Source: Carallia brachiata (taxonomy: Eukaryota > Streptophyta > Magnoliopsida > Malpighiales > Rhizophoraceae). Taken from it: a stretch of DNA of 64,000 nucleotides. Positions 23,049 through 33,848 of the stretch are shown here, piece by piece. Position numbers and translations under genes: made by a program. Under the pieces are notes generated by a model. The model ran no database searches and was not told where the DNA came from. It saw only the letters and a list, made by a program, of their open reading frames with translations. The DNA lies in NCBI GenBank assembly GCA_021464245.1, contig JADCRB010000036.1:825717-889716 (forward strand), read 5' to 3'. Numbering within the stretch: position 1 is the first letter of the stretch; each line of letters opens with the position of its first letter.

Positions 23049-23423
23049 CTACTTGATTGTAAAATTTAATGACTACAAATGACTACAAAAACGATACAAT
23101 AGATGTAATATACTACATTTTGTTGTACTTATAAAAAATATACGATATATTAATAAAAAATATACAACACGTCTGAACAGTTATATATTTTTTAAATTAA
23201 AAAATTTTAATTCTTAATAACTATTCATATGATTTATATAATTTTATTTGATATATCGTATAATTTTTTTGTAATTACTCTATTATATCATAATTTGGTC
23301 TATTCATATAAATTATATATTTTTCTTTTATATGTCGTATATTTTTTATAATTATAAAAAAATATTGTATATTTTAACTATTATATTATTTTTACAGTCA
23401 CTTAGATCCATTAAATTTTGTAG
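23049..23423. mobile_element. MITE with long terminal inverted repeats
   Basis: A 375 bp AT-rich element opening CTACTTGATTGTAAAATTTA and closing TTAAATTTTGTAG. The arms pair imperfectly for about 110 bp, including ATAAAAAATATACGA on both sides. It is flanked by the direct repeat GCACCA (23043-23048 and 23424-23429). No transposase, so non-autonomous; the superfamily is not assignable from a 6 bp duplication alone. Confidence 0.75.
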
Positions 23424-23429
23424 GCACCA

Positions 23430-24525
23430 AGTTTTTATAATGAGAAAATTCTTTTATATGAGTGCGAGGAAAAGTCAACACTAGGTGGTGTATGTGTGTG
23501 TCTGATTAGCTTCTGGTACATAAGTCACGCGTTACTTACTGATTTTTCAAAAAGTTTTTGGAGAGAAAAAACTTTGGCTGTTTTTTTTTTTTTTTTGAGA
23601 AAAAAAAGTTAGCTTGCTTGCTCATGGATTTTGTTGTTTTGTTCAGTATTGAGGTTTTTTCCTTTTTTTTTTTTATGAATGTTTTTCATCGAGTTTTAAA
23701 ATTCTTAATTAATTCAGTTGAAAATTTACTTTCTTTTTGTGGATCATCACTGGAATTTTTTTGCTTGGCATTTGGGATTTAGTTTTTTCTTTGTATTTTC
23801 AATCTGGGTTCTATTACAAATTTATATAATTTTTGCTAATTTCAAAAGCAACGGGGTTGACATGGCATGACAAAAACAGAATATGTAACAAACTTCAATT
23901 AAATTCAAATTCGAATTTATTATCATTGTTGTTGTTGTTTTTCAAAATCCCATCTTTTTTTTTATTATCGTCCATTATTCCTAAACCGTTAATACCGATC
24001 ATTGATTGTTCATAAGTGCTGGCGTTGCTGCAGAGCAAGCAAGTGCAGAGAAAAATCCGTCTACAAACCTGGATGAGAAGGTGTGCTTATTTTATTTTTT
24101 TGCCCTTTGGCTTGAAATTTTCCACTTGTTTTACGTCTCTGTCTTTGCATTTGATTTTATTGCCTCACGTTAACATTCTGAGTTTTATGTCATATCCTAA
24201 TTTTAGTTTTTTTTTTTTAATAGACTCCCGAACAAACTTCTCATACACTATACAAGCAACAATAATAAAGCAAACAAGAATGCAAAAACAGCTATTCTCA
24301 AATCCTACTTTTTTTTAAGTCAATTTAATTTAACTATGTGTTTTTTTAAATTCAAATTACCTATGAAACAAACTTAATTTAAAAAAAATTTAAGAACACA
24401 AACAATATTCAATATTTAAATTTTATTTTATTTATTTATTTTAAATAGAATACATATAAAAATAAAGTTTATAACAAGATAAATAAACTCATGCAATGCG
24501 CGAATTCAATATTAGCTATACTAAT
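23430..24525. other. Gene-free T-rich spacer
   Basis: Long T-runs and AT-rich sequence between the MITE and the NHL gene. No conserved frame was seen. The rightmost part is probably the 3' flank of the minus-strand NHL gene. Confidence 0.55.
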
Positions 24526-25155
24526 TTAAAAGCTCACATTGCAACTGGTCACTAACTGATACTTGACGGCGTTAGAATCGACAATGATGCCGGTGTTACT
24601 GTTCCCGACCGTTATATAGGCGGGACATCTCACGTTCAAATGATACCCGCCAGAAATGAATGCCCCAACTTTGAATCTCACCCGTCCATCAATCTTGATC
24701 GTCAGGAGGACGATCCCCGCAATCTGGTCCTGGCACAGCGCCATGGCGTTGTACGGAGCCAGCGGCACCGGGTAACCGCAGATGAACGGAGACCAGATGT
24801 TGATCTCCTCGTGGCCTTGGTAGCCGGTCTGGAGCGCCGTACGGAGGGTGATCTGCTGGTGGCGGTAGGTGGCGTAGATGTGGAGCCTGTCGTAGTAGAT
24901 TCCGATTTTGTCGTTTGGGTTGCGGGCGGAGACGGTGACCTCAAAGTTGGAGGTGAGGAAGTTGGGGCCGGAGACGTTGAAGTTACGGACGGTAACATCT
25001 TGGAGAATGAACCTGGGCTTAGAGGGGCGGAGGATGGCCCATGTTATGAGGAAGGTTACCAGGACAATGAAGGCCAGGACAAGGATGGCGGCGAAGATCA
25101 GGAGGTACAGTTTCCGCCGTCCCTGGCTGTGCTTGCAGCATTCTTCTGACTTCAT
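24526..25155 (-). CDS. NHL12: NDR1/HIN1-like (NHL12-type) LEA_2 membrane protein
   Basis: Single exon, 209 residues from the chosen start (MKSEECCKHSQGRRK). The frame extends 14 codons upstream to 25197, but the family starts here. A short basic cytosolic N-terminus is followed by one transmembrane helix (about residues 18-42, LYLLIFAAILVLAFIVLV...), then a LEA_2 domain with RPSKPRFILQDVTV, the signature NPNDKIGIYYDRLHIYATYR and QITLRTALQTGYQGHE. Family members sit in the plasma membrane facing the apoplast and are tied to pathogen and hypersensitive responses. The role of this copy is inferred. A GA/CT repeat and a TATA-like box lie upstream. Confidence 0.92.
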   Translation of the reverse strand: MKSEECCKHSQGRRKLYLLIFAAILVLAFIVLVTFLITWAILRPSKPRFILQDVTVRNFNVSGPNFLTSNFEVTVSARNPNDKIGIYYDRLHIYATYRHQQITLRTALQTGYQGHEEINIWSPFICGYPVPLAPYNAMALCQDQIAGIVLLTIKIDGRVRFKVGAFISGGYHLNVRCPAYITVGNSNTGIIVDSNAVKYQLVTSCNVSF

Positions 25156-25248
25156 GGTAGCAGTAGTACAAGAACGGTAAAAATCAGTGGAGGACACGTT
25201 TTACAAATATTTTTAAGCTTTTCTTTGACTTAGCTATAGAAAAAAGAA

Positions 25249-25271
25249 AGAGAGAGAGAGAGAGAGAGAGA
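25249..25271. repeat. (GA)n microsatellite in the NHL 5' UTR
   Basis: Uninterrupted AG dinucleotides, reading as CT on the gene strand, about 95 bp upstream of the start codon. CT-rich leaders are common in plant 5' UTRs. Confidence 0.9.
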
Positions 25272-25315
25272 CGAGGGCAGCTTCAATGAAATGAGTTTTG
25301 AGGAGTGTAATTTTC

Positions 25316-25326
25316 GGTTTATAGAG
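25316..25326 (-). promoter_or_regulatory. Putative TATA box of the NHL12-type gene
   Basis: On the minus strand the sequence reads CTCTATAAACC, about 165 bp upstream of the ATG. Transcription would then start near 25290, ahead of the CT repeat. Confidence 0.45.
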
Positions 25327-25656
25327 AGAGGTTTGAGGGTAGGCTGGGAGGGGTGGGCTCTGCTTTTTGCGGGTGAGTGTTGACAGAGCCGTGTATTGAA
25401 TTGAATGCGTTATAATGTGTAGTGTACTGATTAGTTTTGAGTGTGCATGTAAGAGTGTGTGTGTGTACGTGTGGCGGTGGTGAAGAGATGGCTTGGTTCC
25501 TCACACGAAAAAAGATTAATTTGCACGACCTATTGTTTGAATTGATGGAAGGATGTGAGAAAAAATAAATAATAATTTATGAGAAAAAAAAGTAAAAGAT
25601 AGACGTATTACATGATCCGATAAATAAATAACTATTTAGATCTACATTTTTTTCTG

Positions 25657-28600
25657 TTTTATTTCTATATGTAAGGCCAACAAAATGGATAGACGTCCGA
25701 ATTGAGGCATGTTCATTATAGGCAACGCAACAAAATGGATAGACGGAAAAAGAATGAGAACACAACTGCAGAAGAAAAGTAGAGGGTGAATTAGCTCTGG
25801 ATTGGTGTTCAGGGCATTGGAAGTTTCCTACCAAACACTCGTAACAATGTAGAAATGCTCTAAATATATCATAAAATTAATTGAAAATTCACATTATTTT
25901 CTCTCTTTCACTGCCGCGCATTGTCTTAATCAATGATGAATTGGGGTGGTCCTTATCGTGATGGGAATCTTATCATATTTAGGGGCAAAAAAGAAAAATT
26001 GAGAAAAGGGGAGGAGAGGCCTGAACGCGAGTTTAAGTCCAGAAGATTTGGATCTGTTCGGTTCTCAAAACAACCAAGATTGGGTGTTCGTTTGTGATTG
26101 AACTTTTCTTTGTAGTTAAAAAAAAAAAATGGAGACTTCATTGTACATTAACCATAATTAATTTTTTTTTGCTTTGAAGTTAAGCAATCCAAGTAGAAAT
26201 TCAGGATCCTAACAAAACTCAATTGCCCCCATCGAACATTCAATTACTCCAAACTTACGTCAATAACTTTTGTCTTAATTCTTACTGCTCATCATAGTTT
26301 CAAGGGCTACAGCTGTTCAAGGCTTTAATTCTGATCAGTTTGGCTATGTCACCTGGGCACCTTCTCTTATAGTTCGCAGAAAAGAAAATAACAAATCAAA
26401 TAATCCGAGGAAGACAACATGGTGAGATCAGAAGGAACTTTCGCGTGCATTTGTACTGTAAGACACCCCATAAGACAGTTACTTAAGTCTTCCTTTCTGC
26501 CTCAGATCCGTATCGAGCAGGCAAAAATACTTTCTCAATTGGCCACCATGACGACAAGATAGAGCCCTTTGAATCCGAGCTTCCTCCTCTCACAAACCAG
26601 ACCTCTGCCTTTCATTGTCTTGATACAAGTTTTTTTCTTTTTTTTTATAAGTCAAGAAATGGGAATGCAGGGTGGCACCCATAGACTCGAGAGGAGAATT
26701 GTGCCGCTTCACTTTGCCCATGCACAGGACTTGATACATGTTTTTTTCTTTACATGTTTGCATCAGAACTCATGAAATTGGTGAAATTTATACCATCACT
26801 TCGGAGACAGTTTTCCCCATGTGGGAATGAAAGCTATTTTTTGCAAGAATTTGAGAGAGATTGAGATTTGAACATCAACATTCCGTGAGACATTTTGCTC
26901 TTATGGCCAAAAATACAAATCTTGTTGGTTGACTCATAAGACTCTTCATGCTTAATTTGATTTCAGCATACTACAATACGAACAAATTGGGTCTATCCAG
27001 TGTTTATCTTGGTAATTGGTGTTGACATAACTGAGGAATTAATGTGGACCAGACAGAAGCTCCTGCATTATGTCCATGGATGTCGAATGCCAGGAATAAT
27101 AGAGTTACATTTCATAGATGAAACCCGACATTTCCCAAACTCACAATCTATCTCGAATTACCAAAATCCACCAAACCCCATTCATAGAAAACGAACTAAA
27201 AGAATATCAAGGTGCTGTTCGGCATTCAACCAGATCGCCTAAACCAAGTATCATGATGAAAAATGATAATCCGACAGAAGTCCTTGTATGCATTCTTTTG
27301 CTTTGGTCTCTGATCAACGATACTTCAAACGAAGAGCAGAATAACGTTACTCATTGAACGGAACGATTTGATAGTGGTCCCACAAGCAACCAGCAAAAAA
27401 TTCTAAAATCGTAGAACATCCGGAAAAACAAAAAATTTTTGCTTAACTGGATAACCGTCATTCGTCCATGAGTTGCTTTCTCTCCCTTGCTCCCTCTCCC
27501 TGGACTTTGGATAAGGGAAATAGTTGCAATTTTTTGTTAAAGATATCTTTTGTTGATAACATTTTATTGGATGCTGCGAGTGTTATAAAATGAGAAAATA
27601 TATTGTTTTTTAAAACTTGTGATTAACAAAAAATATATATATATATTTAAAGCACAATTTCTTTAGAATACATATATTCTCGATTAAAAAGTAAACAAAA
27701 GTAGTAATCTTATTCAAAAGTAGCAATCTTATTCATTTTATTACTTGAGATAAATGAAACAAACAAAAAGCAACATTAAATAATAACTCAACCGAGACGA
27801 ATTCTGGGTCCAATGGAACCTGGAGTATGATGGGGCAACCAAATTGTTGTTATCTGATCAAATTGTATCTGTTTTCACAAGCCTAGAGCCAGTACGTCGG
27901 CGAATGTGTGGCGAACAGAATCTTACAAGGCAGGGATGACGGATGGGTAGCATTCGGAATTACGTTGGATGGTTGACTCTATTTCCAATACAAGCAATGG
28001 AGGACTTGGGGACATTCTATTAGAGTCTACTGTGAACCGATTTGGATTGGGTCGATTCACTGTAGTCTTTAATGGAATGCCTCCAAGTTCTCCAGCCCGA
28101 GCCAGCCATAGACCGTGATCCCAAAAGCCACCCATCTGAGATACTTGCTCCGTGAGATTTTGTTCACCTCACATTCCCCAACGTATTGGTTCAATGCACT
28201 GGGTTTGAACCTCGATAGTTGACAGGTTCTTCTGGGCTTGTGAAAACGTCGCCAAATAAGTCGCGGACAAGGGAACGCCTCAACGCCTCGGTTTCATACT
28301 GAATATGGCCAGGAGAGTAAAGTTTCGTGCAGCGGTTACTTGGTGCCGAGTGCCAGTGAGTAGAGAACTGGTGACAGGTTCGAGAAACGCCTGTCATTTC
28401 TCAACTCAGTGGGATTGGCACCATGTTAACCTCCGCACGGTGGATCTGGTAGAATTGTTAGATGGGTTGGATCTTAGAGGCGGTTGATGGATGGAGCTAT
28501 TCGAGGAGGTGATGAGCAGAATGGTTCATGGGAATGCCTAGTGCTATCGGCACCGGTTATTGGGCAGTCAATGACAAAGTGGTTGGCAGGATCCGGGTAA

Positions 28601-29257
28601 TCGACGATCATCTTGTTTTTGTAGTGGTGTCTTTTGGTGATGTAGCCATTGAGTGAATTAAACAAACGTGAAAAAAAAAAAAAAAAAAAGGAAGAAATCA
28701 GGCAATGCCTGTAGAATGTAGCTAATACTCAATTTATAGACTTCAAATTTATCAGATTTGTTTGATAAAGTCAAGGTTTGTTATTAGTCATCCTATCCCT
28801 AAAATTCTGCTTCTACCAAGTCACATGCCGTGATGCTTGTTGATAGTTGCACATGTCATTCAAGTTTGAAGAAATAGTCCGCTCTAACATTCCAGACCCG
28901 AAAGAGAGAAGGATATCGGAGGCGAAAAAAAATAAAGGGGCTTTTCGGCTTTTGGGCTTCGCACAAGAATTAGAAGCTTCTTATCGGACCAAAACTGGAG
29001 TGGCCATAAAAGTTCGAAAAAAAGCCTAGCTCCAGGCATCCAGGCGAAGGTCGCAGTTTGGGCTTAAGATCGCAGTTATGCTAAACTCGAACCAGCCCGA
29101 TCGGTCTGACTGAAAATCAGTGACCCGAAAGCTGGGCTGGGTCGGTCTTACAATTAGACTAACCAACAAAGTTGAGCTCCACCGAAATTTGGGTCTCCTG
29201 AATGGTTCTTCAAGAAGCGAAAAAAGGCCCAGCCGGCATGCCTGTAAGACGCAATCA
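25657..29257. repeat. Copy B of the ~4 kb dispersed direct duplication
   Basis: Same orientation as 3313-7344, 22 kb away, ending in the shared TGTAAGACGCAATCA. It lacks about 400 bp present in copy A and has its own small indels, such as an extra repeat of AAGTAGCAATCTTATTCA near 27700. No frame survives in both copies. Its left edge lies about 500 bp upstream of the NHL12-type gene. Confidence 0.85.
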
Positions 29258-30244
29258 GGTTACACTTGCCTGATAAATGCTGCACGTAATCTGACGGCTA
29301 CAATCCGCGGCTATGCATGCACTGTGGCTGTCATAGACTCATAGTAGCGCGACCAAAACAACAGCTAAGGTGCGACACATACCAAGTTTCATTTTTGAAT
29401 GATTTTAGAGTCACTAATGACTTTAGTGATAATTGATAAATAAGTAGTATTTTTAGTGATAATAATTGATAGATAACTAGTATTAAGACGCGATGGAATT
29501 GATGTGATTATGTGAACTAGCTAGCCGAATCCGATACCATATCAATGGAAACCAAATAACAATTGGTAATGTAAATCTAACTTCCAACATAAGGGATAAT
29601 AAAGACAAATACTAATTTAAGTATTTTGACCAATTGATTGATACGTAAAGGACAATGTATAATTCTAAAATAATTAAGTTTCTTGTCTTCTAACTTATCG
29701 AAAATATACATCAGGGCCATTTATAATATCTCGTTTATACTTCTTAGGGCATAGTAATTTACAACGAATAATGGTGGTAATACGGTACTAGGTAATAGTA
29801 AATAGATCCAACTACATAATCCGACTTTATAAATCCCACCTCATCTCTCTATGTCATTTCTTGTATTTGTCAAGAAACTTTATCTTATAAAAAAATTTTG
29901 TTAACCAACAAGTGTAATTTAATTAATTATCGGATACTATACCTGGGAGGTTGGAGGTTCGAACTTCACCTCTTACCATTTTTCCTCTTCATATACTATG
30001 TATGAGCTATAATTCTCCTAAAAAAAAAAAAAAAAAAAAGCCTCGGAGAAGGGAGAAAGAAAATAACTATATACAGATAGCCACAATTTCACGGTTCAAA
30101 TCCACCAGATTGGCTGGCATATCTTCAACCCACAAATTAAAATAGAGGAAGTAGAAGGGGGACAGAAATATTTTTTTTTTATTTTAAAAAGGAAATTGCA
30201 AAGAAACAAAGCAATGTTGTACGATGTAAATGCATAATCATAAG
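29258..30244. other. Gene-free spacer
   Basis: AT-rich, with short iterations of AGTGATAATTGATA near 29430 and a SINE candidate at 29905-30038. The right end is probably the 3' UTR of the next gene. Confidence 0.55.
29905..30038 (+). mobile_element. Possible SINE with B box and poly(A)
   Basis: GGTTCGAACTTC near 29957 matches the Pol III B-box core GGTTCGANNCC almost exactly, and an A19-20 run ends the unit at about 30038. The A box is weak and no target duplication was found. Confidence 0.4.
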
Positions 30245-31141
30245 CTAATAATCAACAACTATGCAGTCACTAAGCTTGCCATCTGCTAAATTGCCATTAC
30301 CTGTAGCACCCACAAAGGCAACCTTCATGTCCTTACAAAAGACTCTCAAAGTTGCATGCCTTGTCCACCATGAATTTTTAAACGTAGTCCACAGGGCCAT
30401 CCTCAAGTCGAAACTTACATTCCCCGTGTTCCTCTCCTTAGCCAGCTTATCCACCAATGAGCCGCTGTCCCCCTCCAATTGGCTGATGCCATTGGCCGAC
30501 ATCCTTACAGGCATCGTACTAGTTGCCTTGGTATCCAAGGAAAATGGCAGGGCGAATGAAGAGGCAAGCCGGTTATCATTATCATAATAAACGTGTGCCT
30601 CTATGCGAGAAAACTCCACCTTCAGCTTGGAATTGGGGTTGTGAATTGAGACGGTGGCATCCCAATTGCCCGTAAATAGACTCGGAGGCGCGGCGCTGAA
30701 GTTTGATACAGAGAAAGCGTCGACGTGGAATTTGGGGACCTGAGGGCGCAAGACGAGCCATACGACGAAGCTGCTTGTGCACATAAGAAAAACCAAGAAG
30801 AACAACCCCAGAAGCATGCCTCTGGCGAAATTCGAGGGTCGATATCCTTGCTGTGATGGGTACATGTGAGGGTTGTAATAGCCCGCCGGCGGGGCTTGTG
30901 GGTAAGGGTAACTGTTGTTGTTGTTGTTGTTATGTCCATTATTAGGATAGGGATAAGGGTACACTTGGTGTGGATACCCCGGTGGTGTTGCCCCTGGTGG
31001 ATAGCCCATTGGAGGAGGGTAACCCATCATCGGAGGATTGCCATTGCCCGGAGGTTGCTGACCGCCCGGCGGAGGGTGGTTGTCAACGGAGGCTTCGCAG
31101 GCTTCCCTTTTGGGTTGTGCTTGATCCGATTGAGAAGCCAT
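30245..31141 (-). CDS. NHL/LEA_2 protein with Pro-Gly-Tyr-rich N-terminus
   Basis: Single exon, 298 residues from ATG 31141, which has a good context (AACCATGGCT); an upstream in-frame ATG adds four residues. Residues 1-105 form a disordered Pro/Gly/Tyr/Asn-rich tail with repeats such as MGYPPPMGYPPG and an Asn run. A transmembrane helix follows (GMLLGLFFLVFLMCTSSFVV), then LRPQVPKFHVDAFSVSNFS and the LEA_2 domain with VSIHNPNSKLKVEFSRIEAH. It belongs to the NDR1/HIN1-like superfamily but to a different branch from the neighbouring NHL12-type gene. Likely a membrane protein; its specific function is unknown. Confidence 0.9.
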   Translation of the reverse strand: MASQSDQAQPKREACEASVDNHPPPGGQQPPGNGNPPMMGYPPPMGYPPGATPPGYPHQVYPYPYPNNGHNNNNNNSYPYPQAPPAGYYNPHMYPSQQGYRPSNFARGMLLGLFFLVFLMCTSSFVVWLVLRPQVPKFHVDAFSVSNFSAAPPSLFTGNWDATVSIHNPNSKLKVEFSRIEAHVYYDNDNRLASSFALPFSLDTKATSTMPVRMSANGISQLEGDSGSLVDKLAKERNTGNVSFDLRMALWTTFKNSWWTRHATLRVFCKDMKVAFVGATGNGNLADGKLSDCIVVDY

Positions 31142-31333
31142 GGTTCGTTGCACCTCCTCTCAATAATCCCCCAATAGTATGAGAGCGCGAGAGAGATTGG
31201 CAAAAAAGAAAGGGAAGGCAAAAAACAAAAAAAAAAAAGATTTCCAGATGGGAACAGAAAGAGAAAGTGGAATGGCAAATAAAAATTTTGGCAAAAACGC
31301 GTTAAAACCGTAACTTATTTGCTAAGCTTAGCC

Positions 31334-31341
31334 ATATATAG
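31334..31341 (-). promoter_or_regulatory. Putative TATA box of the Pro-rich NHL gene
   Basis: The minus strand reads TATATATGG about 195 bp upstream of the start codon. The placement is plausible for a 5' UTR of about 160 bp. Confidence 0.4.
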
Positions 31342-33848
31342 AAAACAACATGTAATGTGCTAAGCTCAACCAAACTCTATGCATTGGCCCCTCTGAGGAG
31401 AATGAGGTGGCCTATGTGTGTGTGTGTGTGTATGTATGTATGCCTATATATATAAATTTTGGTTAAACTGTCTTGTAAGTATGACGGAGATCTCTTAGCG
31501 CACCTCAATTGGCAAGTTGGGGTCTGAGTCTAACATATTAGACAACGATTACCTCCTAACTATACTTTTTTTATTGGTAAAAAAATAAATGGCTAATTAT
31601 TGTAGCTTTTGTCTTTAATTTGTCGATGACATACATTGTTCTTTTCAGCATTCCGACCAATGACATTTATATGTGGAATGTAACTAAAAGAAAATAGCAT
31701 CTACCGGTCAGCCATCCATGAGAGAACCAAGTAGCATCATAAAACTTGACGCCAGAATTTAGCCAATTAGGTTATCAGGTTTTCAGTTGTTTTCTTCCAG
31801 TTTCTTTTTTTTTTGGGGGGGGGAGGGGGGGGGGGATAATACAGATTTATTATTAATGGCTCATTGGTGCATCTTTAAAATTTTAATGCGCTCCAACAAG
31901 AATAAAAGTTATGAAAACGAGGAAAAAAAAAAAAGAAAAAAGGCGAAAAGATATGGCAATGGCAATTATGGGACTTGCCAGCTAAGCTCGACGTTTCTCC
32001 CAACATCCAAACTACACATGCTTTTCTTAGAAGGGGCTTTACTTTCAACTACGCGTCCGTGGTATTTGCCACCACGATTGATATAATGGGCTTTTGAATG
32101 GCCCATCTTCTTGTTTCTTTTATATTGCAAATATACGTGGTGTGACCAAAACACAAGGAACACGAAAATGGGAAACCAAAGTCAAGAACTTATGGGCCTA
32201 GGGTTTAAGGGTTAAACCCATATACATTCGCGAACCCAAAACTTTCAACCCAAGAACTAGCTTGCATGTGTATGCTACGCAAACAAGCAAACTTGCTATT
32301 ATGATCTAATAATCTAATTGAGACTGCTTACAGTTCCAAAAACAAGGAAAAAGGATAAAAGAAACAAAATAATTAAGTAATTTTAACAAGTTATCGGCGA
32401 GAGCTCTTCATAACGTTTTTTAATCATCAAAACAGTGATGACGAGGTAAAAGAGGAGAAAATATACAAGAATACCTGAATTCATGAATTAATTGTTAAAA
32501 AAATTTACAACGATTATTATAAAAAGAAATCCTTATTTTTTCATAAATGTATTATATAAAAAATCTTATAATTTAAGTACAAGAAAGAATCAATGAAAGA
32601 AAGAGATACCAAGTATAATCTAGAAAGCCGTCGAATAACATCCGCATGCACAAGAAATTAAATACAAAGAAGACCCAGATCAACAATGTACCAAAGGCAT
32701 GTGATTAAACAGCAAATCAACTAAAGAAAAACGAAGAAAGAAAGAAGAACAAAGAAAAAAAAAGGTATCAAACTCCCGGAAATAAAGGCAGAAGGTGACT
32801 TATTTAGATGCTCGTACGGACATACCTTCGGGGTATATTGGGGGAATTCCTCCACAACCACATCTCGTCGTCTCTCCAAGGACATCTCGTCGTCTCTTTA
32901 AGGTGTGATTAGATAGTGAGAAATTGAATAGAAAGTGAATAAAAAAGAAAATGAATAGAAATAGTATAGTAATGATGATATTATGTGATAAAAAGTAATG
33001 ATTAGAAAGTTGTGTAAAAGAAAATAAATAATAATTTGTGAGAGAAAAAGTAAAAAGTAGTTGTTTGAATTGATAAAAAATGAATAGAAAAGAAAACGAA
33101 TAGAAAATTTTAAAATTTTCTTTTCTCTTTCCTTTCTCTTAAAAAAAATGTCGAACATGGTGCAAAAGATTGGCATCCAATTGTTGTTGATCTCTAAACA
33201 TGACGCATAGAGAAACAAGAAAGAGCGTGATTTCGTGGTTCCAAGCAACTTTGCAAGAAACCATATTTAACGCTCTCTCTCTCTCTACGCTTCATGCTAG
33301 AGATAATTAAAAATTCATATACCGCTACTAGACCAACTCCTATCTTTTTTTTATGGACAACAATTAGTATTTATGCTAACTAATGATATATATTGAGAGG
33401 GAGAGCGAGTCTTTTGGCGGCGGTCACTATTAAGGAAAGCGGTTTCCTACACTTTTCCTAATCAGATAAGGATCCCTGTGCCGTTTCTTGATTTTACTTT
33501 TCCTAATTGATATAGCGCCTGTAAATAAACCGCCTATTGTGGCAGAGTCATTGCAATTCCAAAAAAAAAGGAGAAAAAAAAAACTACATCATCTATATTG
33601 ATTTTGCAAGGAAAAAAAATAAAAAGAATAGGAAGTCACAATGCCTGATCACTATTGATCAATAGTAAGGAGACGAAAAGGCAAATACAACTGGAGGAGG
33701 AGGAGGAGGAGGAGGTAGAGAGACTAAGCTTGGAGCATGGATACACTGAACGACCTATTATTCAACCTCATGATTGTACAACAAATGCAATTATATGAGC
33801 ATGCTCCATAGTAGAAAGAACAAAAATATACATTTTGCTTCCGAATGT
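31342..33848. other. Gene-free spacer with microsatellites
   Basis: Holds (TG)n at 31415-31431 followed by TATG repeats, a T-run joined to a 20-base G-run at 31815-31835, and (GGA)n at 33693-33714. A weak tRNA-like stretch near 31495-31560 might be a SINE relic. No gene was seen; the right end is probably EXO70 3' flank. Confidence 0.6.

Noticed and set aside
24640..25149. 169-codon plus-strand frame opposite the NHL12-type gene
   Set aside because: It is antisense to a clear LEA_2 gene, highly charged and repetitive, as expected of a shadow frame in GC-rich coding DNA.
32898..33248. 116-codon minus-strand hydrophobic frame
   Set aside because: A Phe/Ile/Leu/Tyr-rich translation of an A-rich stretch; no start context, domain or splice partner.
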